Shown here: positions 9,081 to 16,061 of the stretch, in pieces
Layout of the letters: each line of letters starts with the position of its first letter
How positions within the stretch are numbered: the first letter of the stretch is position 1
Assembly (NCBI RefSeq): GCF_003013405.1
Contig: NZ_PXZL01000022.1
Span: forward strand, 1 to 39,868
Reading direction: 5' to 3'
DNA: 39,868 bases
DNA from: Brevibacillus formosus
Lineage (GTDB): Bacteria; Bacillota; Bacilli; Brevibacillales; Brevibacillaceae
Translations under genes and position numbers: made by a program
The notes under the pieces: model-generated
What the model saw: only the letters and a program-made list of their open reading frames with translations
What the model was told of the DNA's origin: nothing
Databases searched by the model: none

Positions 9081-9121
9081 ACGTAAAGTCTATGCATGGA
9101 ATGTGGTTTCTATCCCCGCAC

Positions 9122-9149
9122 TTGCAAAAGCGTGGAAGTGGATGATACT
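9122..9149 (+). promoter_or_regulatory. Candidate sigma-A promoter of acpS
   Basis: TTGCAA (9122-9127), 16 nt, GATACT (9144-9149). The predicted start lies just upstream of the AGGAGG at 9172. Confidence 0.45.
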
Positions 9150-9186
9150 GTGATTCGTAAATCAGCCCACCAGGAGGCAAGTGCTC

Positions 9187-9573
9187 ATGATCATTGGAAC
9201 AGGTGTAGATATTGTAGAAATAGAGCGCATCGCTACTTTGATAAAAAGACAAGAGAGTGCAATCAAACGCTTTTTGACCACAGGTGAACAACAGCTCCTA
9301 CAGGGAAAGGCAGAGACGAGACAGGCGGAAATGGTTGCCGGCAGATTTGCTGCAAAGGAAGCGGGAGCAAAGGCTCTAGGCACAGGTATTGGTGCTGTAC
9401 TTAGTTTTTTGGATATGGAAATCCTTCCGAATCATTCGGGCAAGCCCGTCATGACCATAAAGAACGAGGTGTACAGCAAGCTTGATCTCGACCCCGCGCG
9501 TGTTCATATTCATGTGAGCATTTCGCATAGCCAAACGCATGCGATTGCGCAAGTCATTGTAGAAGAACGATAG
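9187..9573 (+). CDS. acpS: Holo-[acyl-carrier-protein] synthase
   Basis: 128 residues. Catalyses transfer of 4'-phosphopantetheine from CoA to apo-ACP, activating fatty acid synthesis. Family motifs: [12 protein letters not shown] (Mg-binding Asp at the N-terminus), [18 protein letters not shown] (KEA motif with the catalytic Glu) and the C-terminal [19 protein letters not shown] chose the ATG at 9187, 9 bases after AGGAGG, over the GTG at 9181, which is too close. A NAD(P)HX dehydratase gene, common next to acpS in other Bacilli, is absent. Confidence 0.95.
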   Translation: MIIGTGVDIVEIERIATLIKRQESAIKRFLTTGEQQLLQGKAETRQAEMVAGRFAAKEAGAKALGTGIGAVLSFLDMEILPNHSGKPVMTIKNEVYSKLDLDPARVHIHVSISHSQTHAIAQVIVEER

Positions 9574-9601
9574 ATGTTTGAAAAAACCAATTAACTTGTC
9601 T

Positions 9602-9630
9602 GCATATTGGGACGAGGATGGACATACATT
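9602..9630 (+). promoter_or_regulatory. Sigma-E promoter match upstream of the ydcC-like gene
   Basis: GCATATT (9602-9608), 14 nt, CATACATT (9623-9630) fits the sigma-E consensus KMATATT-N13/15-CATACAMT with only one ambiguous position. It would leave an untranslated leader of about 200 nt before the lipoprotein gene at 9838. That leader contains the perfect palindrome GCGATATATCGC (9698-9709) and no convincing ORF. B. subtilis ydcC is, as I recall, in the sigma-E regulon. Confidence 0.6.
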
Positions 9631-9837
9631 TATATCGCGTAGATCAGGAGGGACTACCTGCTCTTACATAGGAAGGCTAAGTCTGTAGCCAATCCAAGCG
9701 ATATATCGCCAGCTTCGTAACCATTCGCAACCATTGACACGATATGCGCTGCATGGGCGAGAGACTGACAGATTTCCCAGGAAATAGACAGGGATGCCCT
9801 TCTTTGTCGAAAATAATGACAAGGAGGAGTTCATTGA

Positions 9838-10875
9838 ATGAAACGGGTAGCTTTACCACTGGTGTTATTGTTGGTTTTCACCCTGTTCCTCGGCGGTTGT
9901 TTCGGTCAGAAAACACCAGAAGATGTGGTGAGCGACCTGAACGGTGCGCTGGGAAAAATGACTGGGTACAAGTCTCAGGCAGTTTTGACCATGCAGACAG
10001 GCTCTACCCCCATGGAGTACGATGTTCAGGTCTGGTATGAAAAGCCAACCAACTATCGGGTAGCTCTCACCTCGAAGCAGCGTGGCATTACACAAATCAT
10101 CTTGCGAAACAATGAAGGAGTCTTCGTACTGACCCCGCATCTGAACAAGAGCTTCCGCTTCCAAAGTGGCTGGCCTGAGAACAACGGACCGTTATATTTA
10201 TACGAAACGCTAGCCAAGAGCATTATCGATGACACGGAGCGCCAAATGAAGATGGAAGAAAAACAGTATGTATTCGAAGTGAAAGCGAACTACAGCGGCA
10301 ATCGTTCTTTGACCAAGCAAAAAATTTGGCTGACAGAAGATTTCAAACCGACGCACGCCGAAATTATGGATGCTAGCATGAATCCGCTCGTACGAATTGA
10401 TTTCACTGATTTTTCGTTCAACCCTATGTTTGACAAAGACGCCTTTGACAAAGAGCGCAACATGACAACGAGCTCGTTGACAACAATCCCAACAATGGCG
10501 CAATCAAATGGACAGGTCGTGAAACAACCGAACAGCCAATTCGGTGTCATCGTCCCTACGTATATGCCAGAAGGGGTTACGCAAGCAGATATCGAGCCAG
10601 TCACCCGTGATGGAGAGAGAAAAGTTATCTTAACCTACAAAGGGACCTACAACTACAAGGTAATCGAAGGGCGCCCGACAGCAGCATCCGTATCGTATGA
10701 GCAAGGCATGCCTGTGAACCTCGGCTTTACGGTTGGTGTGCTCGCGCAGACAGGTGAAAACCAGCGGCTTCTGACGTGGGAGCTCGACGGCATCGAATAT
10801 ACAATCGCGGGGGATCTGCCTGAGGAAGAAATGGTGAATGTCGCACAGTCGACATATGGTCTTAGCGCAAAATAA
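9838..10875 (+). CDS. LolA/YdcC-like lipoprotein, sporulation-associated
   Basis: 345 residues. Lipoprotein signal peptide MKRVALPLVLLLVFTLF with lipobox LGGC, so the mature protein starts at Cys-21 and is anchored outside the membrane. Residues about 30-210 are an outer-membrane-lipoprotein-carrier (LolA)-like beta sheet: LNGALGKMTGYKSQAVLTMQ, WYEKPTNYRVAL, IWLTEDFKPTHAEIMD. The C-terminal 130 residues form a separate domain (FGVIVPTYMPEGVTQADIE, TWELDGIEYTIAGDL). It occupies the place of B. subtilis ydcC between acpS and alr. Function in forespore or mother-cell envelope is inferred; GerS of Clostridioides is a related fold. AAGGAGGAG precedes the ATG. Confidence 0.85.
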   Translation: MKRVALPLVLLLVFTLFLGGCFGQKTPEDVVSDLNGALGKMTGYKSQAVLTMQTGSTPMEYDVQVWYEKPTNYRVALTSKQRGITQIILRNNEGVFVLTPHLNKSFRFQSGWPENNGPLYLYETLAKSIIDDTERQMKMEEKQYVFEVKANYSGNRSLTKQKIWLTEDFKPTHAEIMDASMNPLVRIDFTDFSFNPMFDKDAFDKERNMTTSSLTTIPTMAQSNGQVVKQPNSQFGVIVPTYMPEGVTQADIEPVTRDGERKVILTYKGTYNYKVIEGRPTAASVSYEQGMPVNLGFTVGVLAQTGENQRLLTWELDGIEYTIAGDLPEEEMVNVAQSTYGLSAK

Positions 10876-10885
10876 AAGCGTGGGA

Positions 10886-10920
10886 GAGGGGACGGTGAAT
10901 GCCGTCCTCTTTTGTTTTTG
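10886..10920 (+). terminator. Terminator after the lipoprotein gene
   Basis: GAGGGGACGG pairs with CCGTCCTCTT (two wobbles) around TGAATG, followed by TTTGTTTTT. Confidence 0.82.
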
Positions 10921-10946
10921 CTTTAGAATGTAGCTGCTGTGGAGGG

Positions 10947-11144
10947 GAAGAAGCGCATCTCCAGTCTACGCTTCGGCCTACGCCCTGCAAGGGGTTAGAC
11001 TGTCCGCTCCGGATTGAATGTCGGGAGCGCTTCAAACGTAGAAGTTTCGATGAAGTAGTTCATAAGTGAAGCTGAAATTCCCCGACATTCAATCCTACGC
11101 TCAGGTGGGCTCCAGAGGCGCTTGGACTGGAAATGCACTTCTTC
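10947..11144. repeat. 198-bp inverted-repeat element, copy A
   Basis: Bounded by outer inverted repeats: the left arm 10947-10966 reads GAAGAAGCGCATCTCCAGTC and matches the complement of 11125-11144 at 18 of 20 positions. An inner perfect 15-bp inverted repeat (GGATTGAATGTCGGG at 11011-11025, complement at 11081-11095) encloses a 55-nt loop. GTCTA/TAGAC with CCCT-GCAA-GGGG forms a side hairpin at about 10963-11000. Copy B at 26014-26211 has the same length and I count five differences. No ORF of note. Either a MITE-like element or a mobile structured RNA. Confidence 0.88.
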
Positions 11145-11298
11145 CCAAGCGGCTTTGTTCTACTACTAAGAAAAATATCCCCTGTTGATACTCAAAGGAT
11201 AATCTTCCTAAGTTTTAAAGGGAGCGATGAATCCAAAAAGCTGGCGAAAAGAAAAAGCACAGGGCTCGCAGACCTTGACAATGCCTTCCCAGTTGGAA
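11145..11298. other. Gene-free stretch between the two palindromic elements
   Basis: No credible CDS: the only plus-strand frame here (11133-11357) has no ribosome site and no recognisable sequence. The first 20 bases still show weak similarity to the flank of copy B, so the repeat may have been slightly longer. Confidence 0.5.
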
Positions 11299-11390
11299 CT
11301 CTAAAAAGGGGACCACGCTTGTCGAACACTTCTTCTTTGAGAAACTTCTGCCCGTAGGGTGGCTTTGGCTCGACGGTCCCCTTTTTGGAG
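11299..11390. repeat. Long imperfect palindrome with 16-bp arms
   Basis: CTCTAAAAAGGGGACC at 11299-11314 pairs with GGTCCCCTTTTTGGAG at 11375-11390 (15 of 16). Inside, GTCGA (11321-11325) pairs with TCGAC (11370-11374). The inner loop is about 44 nt. The T-run after GGTCCCC could make it a terminator, but the long loop and second arm resemble a small mobile or regulatory structure. One copy only in this window. Confidence 0.6.
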
Positions 11391-11467
11391 TGGAGACGGA
11401 CAGTCAATCATCCGCGCTGGCGTGTCAGAGTCGAAGAGAACTGTGCTTTTTCTTTTCCTCCACCATG

Positions 11468-11496
11468 TTGACTCAAACCAGAATGCCCTCCATAGT
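11468..11496 (+). promoter_or_regulatory. Candidate sigma-A promoter of the triple-repeat secreted protein
   Basis: TTGACT (11468-11473), 17 nt, CATAGT (11491-11496). It leaves a leader of about 120 nt before the ATG at 11623. Confidence 0.4.
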
Positions 11497-11622
11497 TTTT
11501 TACGATTTTCCCTCAAGTTTTCCTTTTTTCTCAAACGGGAATCTAAAAATACCCATGTACACTTGGTCTTGTACCACAGAACAAGCACACTACACGAGCA
11601 AAGACGAAAGGGTTGAGTGTAT

Positions 11623-12705
11623 ATGTTTAGCAAAACGAAAATGGGAATGCTGATGGGAACGATGGCAGTGGTTCTGAGTCTGGGTAGCATAGGCGGAGCA
11701 ATGGCAGCCGATTCAGCAAAACCAACTTCATTGAATAAACCCGCTGAAGTAAAATTCAAAACTGGCAAGATGGGCCACCACGGTGGAGTGGGCTTCAAAG
11801 AAAATACAGAGCTGCTCTCGCTGTTAAAGCTGGATGCTGACAAGCTGAAAGAAGAGCTTGCGGCAGGGAAAACACTTGCAGCGATTGCACAAGCCCAAGG
11901 AGTTGACACCGCAGATGTCGTGGCACTTCTAGTTGACCAGCAAGAGGCCAAACTGAAGGAAGCAGTAGCGGCAGGCAAGCTGACGCAGGAGCAGGCAGAT
12001 AAGCTGTCTGAAAATCTGAACGATCGCGTAAAAGAACAGGTAGAAAACACCAAACCAGATAAAGGCTTCGGCAGAGGAGGCTTCATCGGTGGCTTCGAGA
12101 AAAACGAAGAGCTGCTGTCCCTCTTGAAGCTGGATGCCGATAAACTCCAAGAAGAGCTGAAAGCGGACAAATCGCTGGCTGCCATCGCAGAAGCCCAAGG
12201 CGTATCTGTGGATGATCTGGTAGTGCTGTTGGTGAAACAACAGGAAGCTAAGCTGAAAGAAGCGGTAACCGCCGGGAAGCTGACACAGGAACAAGCCGAC
12301 AAAATGAATGAGAACGCCAGTGAGCGGGTAAAAGAAATGGTGCAAAACACGCATCACGGACGCGGACCGGGTAAAGGAATGGGCATTGAGAAAAATGAAG
12401 AACTGCTGTCCCTCCTCAAGCTGGATGCAGACAAGCTGAAGGAAGAGCAAAAAGCAGGAAAATCGTTGGCGACCATCGCCAAGGAGCAAGGCGTTGAAGT
12501 GGATGACCTCATCGAGCTCTTGGTAGGTCAGCACGAAGCCAAGCTGAAAGAAGCAGTAGAGGCAGGCAAGCTGACACAGGAGCAAGCAGACAAACGCAGC
12601 GAGGAATTGACAGCGATGGTGCAAAAGATGGTGGACGGCAGCTTTGAAAAAGTTGTTTTCCCAAGACATGAAAAAGAGGAAAAAGACCAGGAGCAAACCA
12701 TGTAG
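11623..12705 (+). CDS. Secreted protein with three near-identical ~84-residue helical repeats
   Basis: 360 residues. Sec signal peptide (MFSKTKMGMLMGTMAVVLSL ... GGAMA, cleavage near residue 29). Three repeats at about 59-142, 159-242 and 257-338, each running ELLSLLKLDADKL, then L-A-x-I-A-x-x-Q-G-V, LV-x-Q-x-EAKLKEAV, AGKLTQEQADK. The repeats are joined by Gly/His-rich linkers (KMGHHGGVGF, GFGRGGFIGG, HHGRGPGKGMG), and the tail is charged (RHEKEEKDQEQ). The LTQEQAD pattern recurs in exported proteins of unknown function in Gram-positives. A metal-binding role for the His/Gly linkers is speculation. ATG at 11623 is set by AAAGGG; a GTG at 11617 is too close. The repeats are also visible at DNA level with a ~300-bp period, indicating tandem duplication. 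Confidence 0.85.
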   Translation: MFSKTKMGMLMGTMAVVLSLGSIGGAMAADSAKPTSLNKPAEVKFKTGKMGHHGGVGFKENTELLSLLKLDADKLKEELAAGKTLAAIAQAQGVDTADVVALLVDQQEAKLKEAVAAGKLTQEQADKLSENLNDRVKEQVENTKPDKGFGRGGFIGGFEKNEELLSLLKLDADKLQEELKADKSLAAIAEAQGVSVDDLVVLLVKQQEAKLKEAVTAGKLTQEQADKMNENASERVKEMVQNTHHGRGPGKGMGIEKNEELLSLLKLDADKLKEEQKAGKSLATIAKEQGVEVDDLIELLVGQHEAKLKEAVEAGKLTQEQADKRSEELTAMVQKMVDGSFEKVVFPRHEKEEKDQEQTM

Positions 12706-12712
12706 AAAAGTC

Positions 12713-12749
12713 AGCAGGTGGGAGCTAATCCCATCTGCTTTTCTATTTT
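12713..12749 (+). terminator. Terminator after the triple-repeat gene
   Basis: AGCAGGTGGGA / TCCCATCTGCT stem (one wobble), loop GCTAA, tail TTTTCTATTTT. Confidence 0.88.
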
Positions 12750-12889
12750 CTCGGGATTGGCCGATGAGGGTCGATTTGTACATAAAAACCAACGTGCGAA
12801 TGAGGTGAAAGGACAATCCGCGAATTGACACACAGCGGGAAAACACGATACATTCAGAGTAACTTATTGAATGAGGTGGCATGCTTTAC

Positions 12890-13330
12890 ATGAAGAAACC
12901 GTCTAACGAAGTTTTGTACCAGGAAGCATCGACCTACAAAGACATGCTCCTGCGAAAAAGCTGGAAAATGCGCATTAACGAGACAGTCATGTTTGTGCTG
13001 GGAATGATGATTCTCTCTCAATTTTTCCCGACCAATGACACGAGATTCAAGGTGCTTGTTTTTGCCATTGCCATTGCTGTTGTGGGATTGTCTCCGTTTC
13101 TGTACAAATCGGTTTTGCGTCCAGTGTACAAGCTGACCAAGACCCACCTGATTATATCCATGTCAGGACAGGAAAAGAGCTACCCGCTGTCTGAAGTCGA
13201 GCAAATTTATGAAGGCCGCCACTTTTATCGTGTAGGCGGCAAAAAGGAATCATTGATGGTTTCCAGGCAATTTCTCAGTCATTTAAATGAACGCTTGTTT
13301 TACTATAAAAAAGGGAACAAGAGGAGATAG
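12890..13330 (+). CDS. Two-helix membrane protein with PH-like C-terminal part
   Basis: 146 residues. N-terminal about 35 residues cytoplasmic, two hydrophobic segments near 35-50 and 60-80, then a beta-rich tail (RPVYKLTKTHLIISM, EKSYPLSEVEQIYEGRHFY) that resembles the PH-like domains of bacterial YdbT/YvbH-type membrane proteins. I do not recognise a specific family. The ATG at 12890 fits GAGGTGG 10 bases upstream; the ATG at 12881 is only 1 base from it. The gene ends 2 bp before alr, so the two are probably cotranscribed. Confidence 0.7.
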   Translation: MKKPSNEVLYQEASTYKDMLLRKSWKMRINETVMFVLGMMILSQFFPTNDTRFKVLVFAIAIAVVGLSPFLYKSVLRPVYKLTKTHLIISMSGQEKSYPLSEVEQIYEGRHFYRVGGKKESLMVSRQFLSHLNERLFYYKKGNKRR

Positions 13331-13332
13331 GA

Positions 13333-14520
13333 ATGAAATCGTTTTGTCGTGACACTTGGGTAGAGGTTGATTTGGATGCCATCCGGGCGAACCTCGAGGC
13401 ATTCAAACGCCATTTGCCAGAAAAAACGGGTATTATGGCTGTTGTGAAAGCAGACGGGTATGGTCATGGCGCTGTCCATGTCGGAAAAGAAGCCTTGGCG
13501 AGCGGTGCAGATTCACTTGCAGTCGCATTGCTCGATGAAGCGCTTATTTTGCGGAGGGCAGGGATCACAGCGCCGATTTTAGTGTTGGGATACACACCTG
13601 TCGAATCCATTGTCACCGCAAGCGAGCTGGAAGTGCAGTTAACCGCTTACAGCGTCGAATGGATCACGGAAGCGAACGCCATCCTTCAAAAAAATGATCA
13701 CAAGCCTGTCGGGATTCATGTGAAGACCGATACGGGGATGGGACGTTTGGGTGTTCGAACAAAGGAAGATTTGCTTGCGGTTGTAAGTGCTCTTGAAGAA
13801 TGCTCTAAGCTTGAGTGGACAGGCATTTTTACGCATTTTGCCTGCGCGGATGAACCAGATACGACCCATGTGCGACGACAACACGACTTGTTTCAATCCT
13901 TTTTGCAAGCATTGCGTGAAGCAAATAAAGCATTGCCGACCGTTCATTGCTGCAATACGGCTGCGGCTATCGCATTTCCCGATTGGGGGTATGATACGAT
14001 TCGTTTAGGCATAGGTTTATACGGATTGTATCCTTCTTTGTACATGAAAGAACGTGCGGATGTCATACTTGCTCCCGCCTTGGCGCTCAAGACCAAAATT
14101 GCCCACGTGAAGAAGGCAGATGAGCCATTCACGGTCAGCTATGGTGCTACATATTCAGCACAGCCTGACGAGTGGATTGCAACACTGCCGATCGGATACG
14201 CAGATGGCTATTCTCGCCTTTTGTCCAATCGCGGTGAGGTGTTGTACAATGGATCACGCTACCCGATTGCAGGCAGAGTTTGCATGGACCAAATCATGGT
14301 CAGCCTGAAGTCGACAGAAGCAGCGGTCAATGATGAGGTCGTCTTGTATGGCAAGCAAGGGGACGAGGAAATCACCTTGGATGAAATTGCCGATTTGCTG
14401 GGAACAATCAATTACGAGGTTCCTTGTATGCTGAATTACCGAATTCCGCGCCTCTATTTGCGCGACCAGAAAGTAACGGACGTATTTCACCCATTGACGA
14501 TGAAGCACTCGTCTTCGTGA
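13333..14520 (+). CDS. alr: Alanine racemase
   Basis: 395 residues. Interconverts L- and D-alanine with pyridoxal phosphate, feeding peptidoglycan synthesis; in Bacillus it also tempers spore germination. The PLP lysine is in AVVKADGYGHGA (about residues 36-47). LGIGLYGLYPS and the catalytic Tyr region SYGATYSA are in place, and RVCMDQIMV closes the active site. GAGGAGA lies 6 bases before the ATG. The length is normal. Located as in B. subtilis, just upstream of the EndoAI/EndoA pair. Confidence 0.97.
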   Translation: MKSFCRDTWVEVDLDAIRANLEAFKRHLPEKTGIMAVVKADGYGHGAVHVGKEALASGADSLAVALLDEALILRRAGITAPILVLGYTPVESIVTASELEVQLTAYSVEWITEANAILQKNDHKPVGIHVKTDTGMGRLGVRTKEDLLAVVSALEECSKLEWTGIFTHFACADEPDTTHVRRQHDLFQSFLQALREANKALPTVHCCNTAAAIAFPDWGYDTIRLGIGLYGLYPSLYMKERADVILAPALALKTKIAHVKKADEPFTVSYGATYSAQPDEWIATLPIGYADGYSRLLSNRGEVLYNGSRYPIAGRVCMDQIMVSLKSTEAAVNDEVVLYGKQGDEEITLDEIADLLGTINYEVPCMLNYRIPRLYLRDQKVTDVFHPLTMKHSSS

Positions 14521-14538
14521 AAATGTAAATAACTAGCA

Positions 14539-14562
14539 GGGAAAATTAGCAGGAATTTTCCC
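14539..14562. other. Perfect 9-bp hairpin downstream of alr
   Basis: GGGAAAATT / AATTTTCCC around AGCAGG. There is no T-run right after it, so it is a weak terminator at best; a second small stem, AAAAAG-CTGG-CTTTTT, at 14588-14604 does have a T-run. The 3' arm overlaps a sigma-H promoter match. Confidence 0.5.
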
Positions 14563-14577
14563 GTGGAACACGAATAC
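14549..14577 (+). promoter_or_regulatory. Sigma-H promoter match
   Basis: GCAGGAATT (14549-14557) fits the -35 RNAGGAWWW fully. After 11 nt, CACGAATAC fits the -10 RNNGAATWW at GAAT. It points toward the toxin-antitoxin genes 210 bp downstream. The consensus is from Bacillus sigma-H; activity here is inferred. Confidence 0.45.
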
Positions 14578-14685
14578 TAGTTAAGCGAAAAAGCTGGCTT
14601 TTTTGGGTAAACGAAGTCTTCACCTGCACCTTTGGATTGCTTACACTCACGTTTCTCACCGAAAAAGCGCACAGTAGGTATATTT

Positions 14686-14714
14686 TTGCAATGGATTCGA
14701 CATAATGGTATTGT
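14686..14714 (+). promoter_or_regulatory. Candidate sigma-A promoter of the EndoAI/EndoA pair
   Basis: TTGCAA (14686-14691), 17 nt, TATTGT (14709-14714), about 70 bases before the TTG start. Confidence 0.4.
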
Positions 14715-14786
14715 TCATATTGGCTGTTCTTTCTAGAACCAGCATAGCGGATGGAAGTTACGGTCATGGTTGGAGGTGGATTTGTC

Positions 14787-15065
14787 TTGTCGAAGTCAAA
14801 CACGAAACGCATCATGATCAGCTTGCCACAACACTTGCTTCAGGAAGTGGATGGCGTTATTCAAAAGGAAAAATCCAATCGCAGCGAGTTTATTCGTCAA
14901 GCGATGCATTTGTATTTGAAAGAGCGAAAAAAACGTACAATCCGTGAGACCATGCAAAAAGGGTACATGGAGATGGCGAAGATCAATCTGAATATGGCAT
15001 CGGAGGCTTTTGGCGCTGAAGAAGAGGCTGACCATACTCTTGTCCGCTTAGTTAGCGGGGTGTGA
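14787..15065 (+). CDS. ndoAI: Antitoxin EndoAI (MazE-type, ribbon-helix-helix)
   Basis: 92 residues. N-terminal ribbon-helix-helix DNA-binding fold: TKRIMISLPQHLLQEVDGVI followed by RSEFIRQAMHLYLKER. The acidic C-terminus should occupy the toxin groove. The TTG start at 14787 is chosen because GGAGGTGG ends 7 bases upstream; the upstream ATGs (14751, 14766) have no ribosome site. Stops 3 bp before the toxin gene. The pair likely autorepresses its promoter, as in relatives. Confidence 0.9.
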   Translation: MSKSNTKRIMISLPQHLLQEVDGVIQKEKSNRSEFIRQAMHLYLKERKKRTIRETMQKGYMEMAKINLNMASEAFGAEEEADHTLVRLVSGV

Positions 15066-15068
15066 CTG

Positions 15069-15419
15069 GTGATTGTCAAACGTGGCGATGTGTTTTTCGC
15101 GGACCTGTCCCCGGTCGTTGGCTCTGAGCAAGGAGGCGTACGGCCTGTTTTAGTCATTCAAAACGACATTGGAAATCGATTTAGTCCGACGGTCATCGTC
15201 GCAGCCATTACGGCGCAGATTCAAAAGGCGAAGCTGCCTACGCATGTGGAAATTGACGCAAAAACTTATGGATTTGATCGTGACTCCGTTATTCTGTTGG
15301 AACAAATACGAACCATTGACAAACAACGTCTCACTGATAAAATTACGCATCTCGATGACGAGATGATGGATCGGGTTAATGAATCCTTGCAAATCAGCTT
15401 AGGACTCATTGACTTTTAA
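15069..15419 (+). CDS. ndoA: mRNA interferase EndoA (MazF toxin)
   Basis: 116 residues, the usual EndoA length, GTG start. [48 protein letters not shown] and [12 protein letters not shown] are canonical for the Bacillus EndoA group, which cleaves RNA at UACAU-type sites (established for the family). Basal active-site residues Arg (GGVRPV) and Thr (AAITAQ) are present. Adjacent antitoxin upstream, strong terminator downstream. Confidence 0.96.
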   Translation: MIVKRGDVFFADLSPVVGSEQGGVRPVLVIQNDIGNRFSPTVIVAAITAQIQKAKLPTHVEIDAKTYGFDRDSVILLEQIRTIDKQRLTDKITHLDDEMMDRVNESLQISLGLIDF

Positions 15420-15450
15420 CATGTGAAAAAAGATCAGACGATTTGATAGG

Positions 15451-15482
15451 AAAAGCCACTTGAGTGAAGCAAGTGGTTTTTT
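15451..15482 (+). terminator. Terminator after ndoA
   Basis: CCACTTG / CAAGTGG stem inside AAAAG ... TTTTTT, loop AGTGAAG. It separates the toxin-antitoxin pair from the sigB operon, unless readthrough occurs. Confidence 0.85.
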
Positions 15483-15627
15483 GCTGTCAGATTTGCAGGG
15501 ATTTCGTAGGTGCATATCGAACTGTTCGAAAAGAGAACATAAGACAAAATGTGACACAATATGATTTATTTTTCGAGGTAGAGAAAAAACTCATTTCTAC
15601 CTACCAAGCGAGGCGGAAGGGGTTTTT

Positions 15628-16041
15628 TTGGTTGTGGCAGACTATTCTCCTGAGACAATCAATATAGAACAAGAATCAGACATCGTGACGGCGCGGCAGG
15701 TAGGACGAAATATGTCGAAGCTGTTTGGCTTTGGCACGATCACGCAGTCCCGCATCGCCACGTCAATCTCTGAATTGGCTCGCAACATTTATTTGTATGC
15801 GGGAACGGGGACGATCACCATTTCGCCGGTTGAGCGCGAAGGAGTGATCGGCTTGCAAATAACAGCAAATGACAGCGGTCCAGGGATTCCTGATATTCGT
15901 CAGGCGTTAGATGATGGCTATTCGACTTCGGGTGCCCTCGGGGCCGGATTGCCGGGTGTCAAGCGCATGATGGATGAATTTGAGATCCACAGTACCCTGG
16001 GAGAAGGGACGCGTGTCATAGTTGTGAAGTGGAGCGATTAA
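15628..16041 (+). CDS. rsbT: Switch kinase RsbT
   Basis: 137 residues from the TTG at 15628 (GGAAGGGG 5 bases upstream; a GTG at 15634 is an alternative). GHKL-type kinase: N-box ISELARNIYLYAG, G1 NDSGPGIPD, G2 GALGAGLPGVKRMMDEF. These are nearly identical to B. subtilis RsbT as I remember it. RsbT phosphorylates RsbR/RsbS in the stressosome and, when released, activates RsbU. No rsbR or rsbS precedes it here. The 145 bp between the previous terminator and this gene hold no clear sigma-A or sigma-B promoter that I can identify. Confidence 0.93.
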   Translation: MVVADYSPETINIEQESDIVTARQVGRNMSKLFGFGTITQSRIATSISELARNIYLYAGTGTITISPVEREGVIGLQITANDSGPGIPDIRQALDDGYSTSGALGAGLPGVKRMMDEFEIHSTLGEGTRVIVVKWSD

Positions 16042-16061
16042 GCAAGGGAGGAATGAGATAG

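Noticed and set aside
11301..12350. 349-codon minus-strand frame opposite the triple-repeat protein
   Set aside because: Ser/Phe/Ala-rich, repeats mirror the plus-strand repeats, and it spans a palindrome and non-coding DNA.
11797..12640. Repeated ~300-bp units as a CRISPR-like array
   Set aside because: The repeats are in frame and encode a secreted protein; there are no short repeat-spacer units anywhere in the window.
11929..12882. 317-codon minus-strand frame
   Set aside because: Leu/Phe/Gln-rich shadow of the same repeats, running through the terminator.
15483..15627. Sigma-B autoregulatory promoter before rsbT (GTTTTT ... GGGATT)
   Set aside because: Spacing is 16 nt, the -10 is poor and the -35 is just the T-run of the ndoA terminator.
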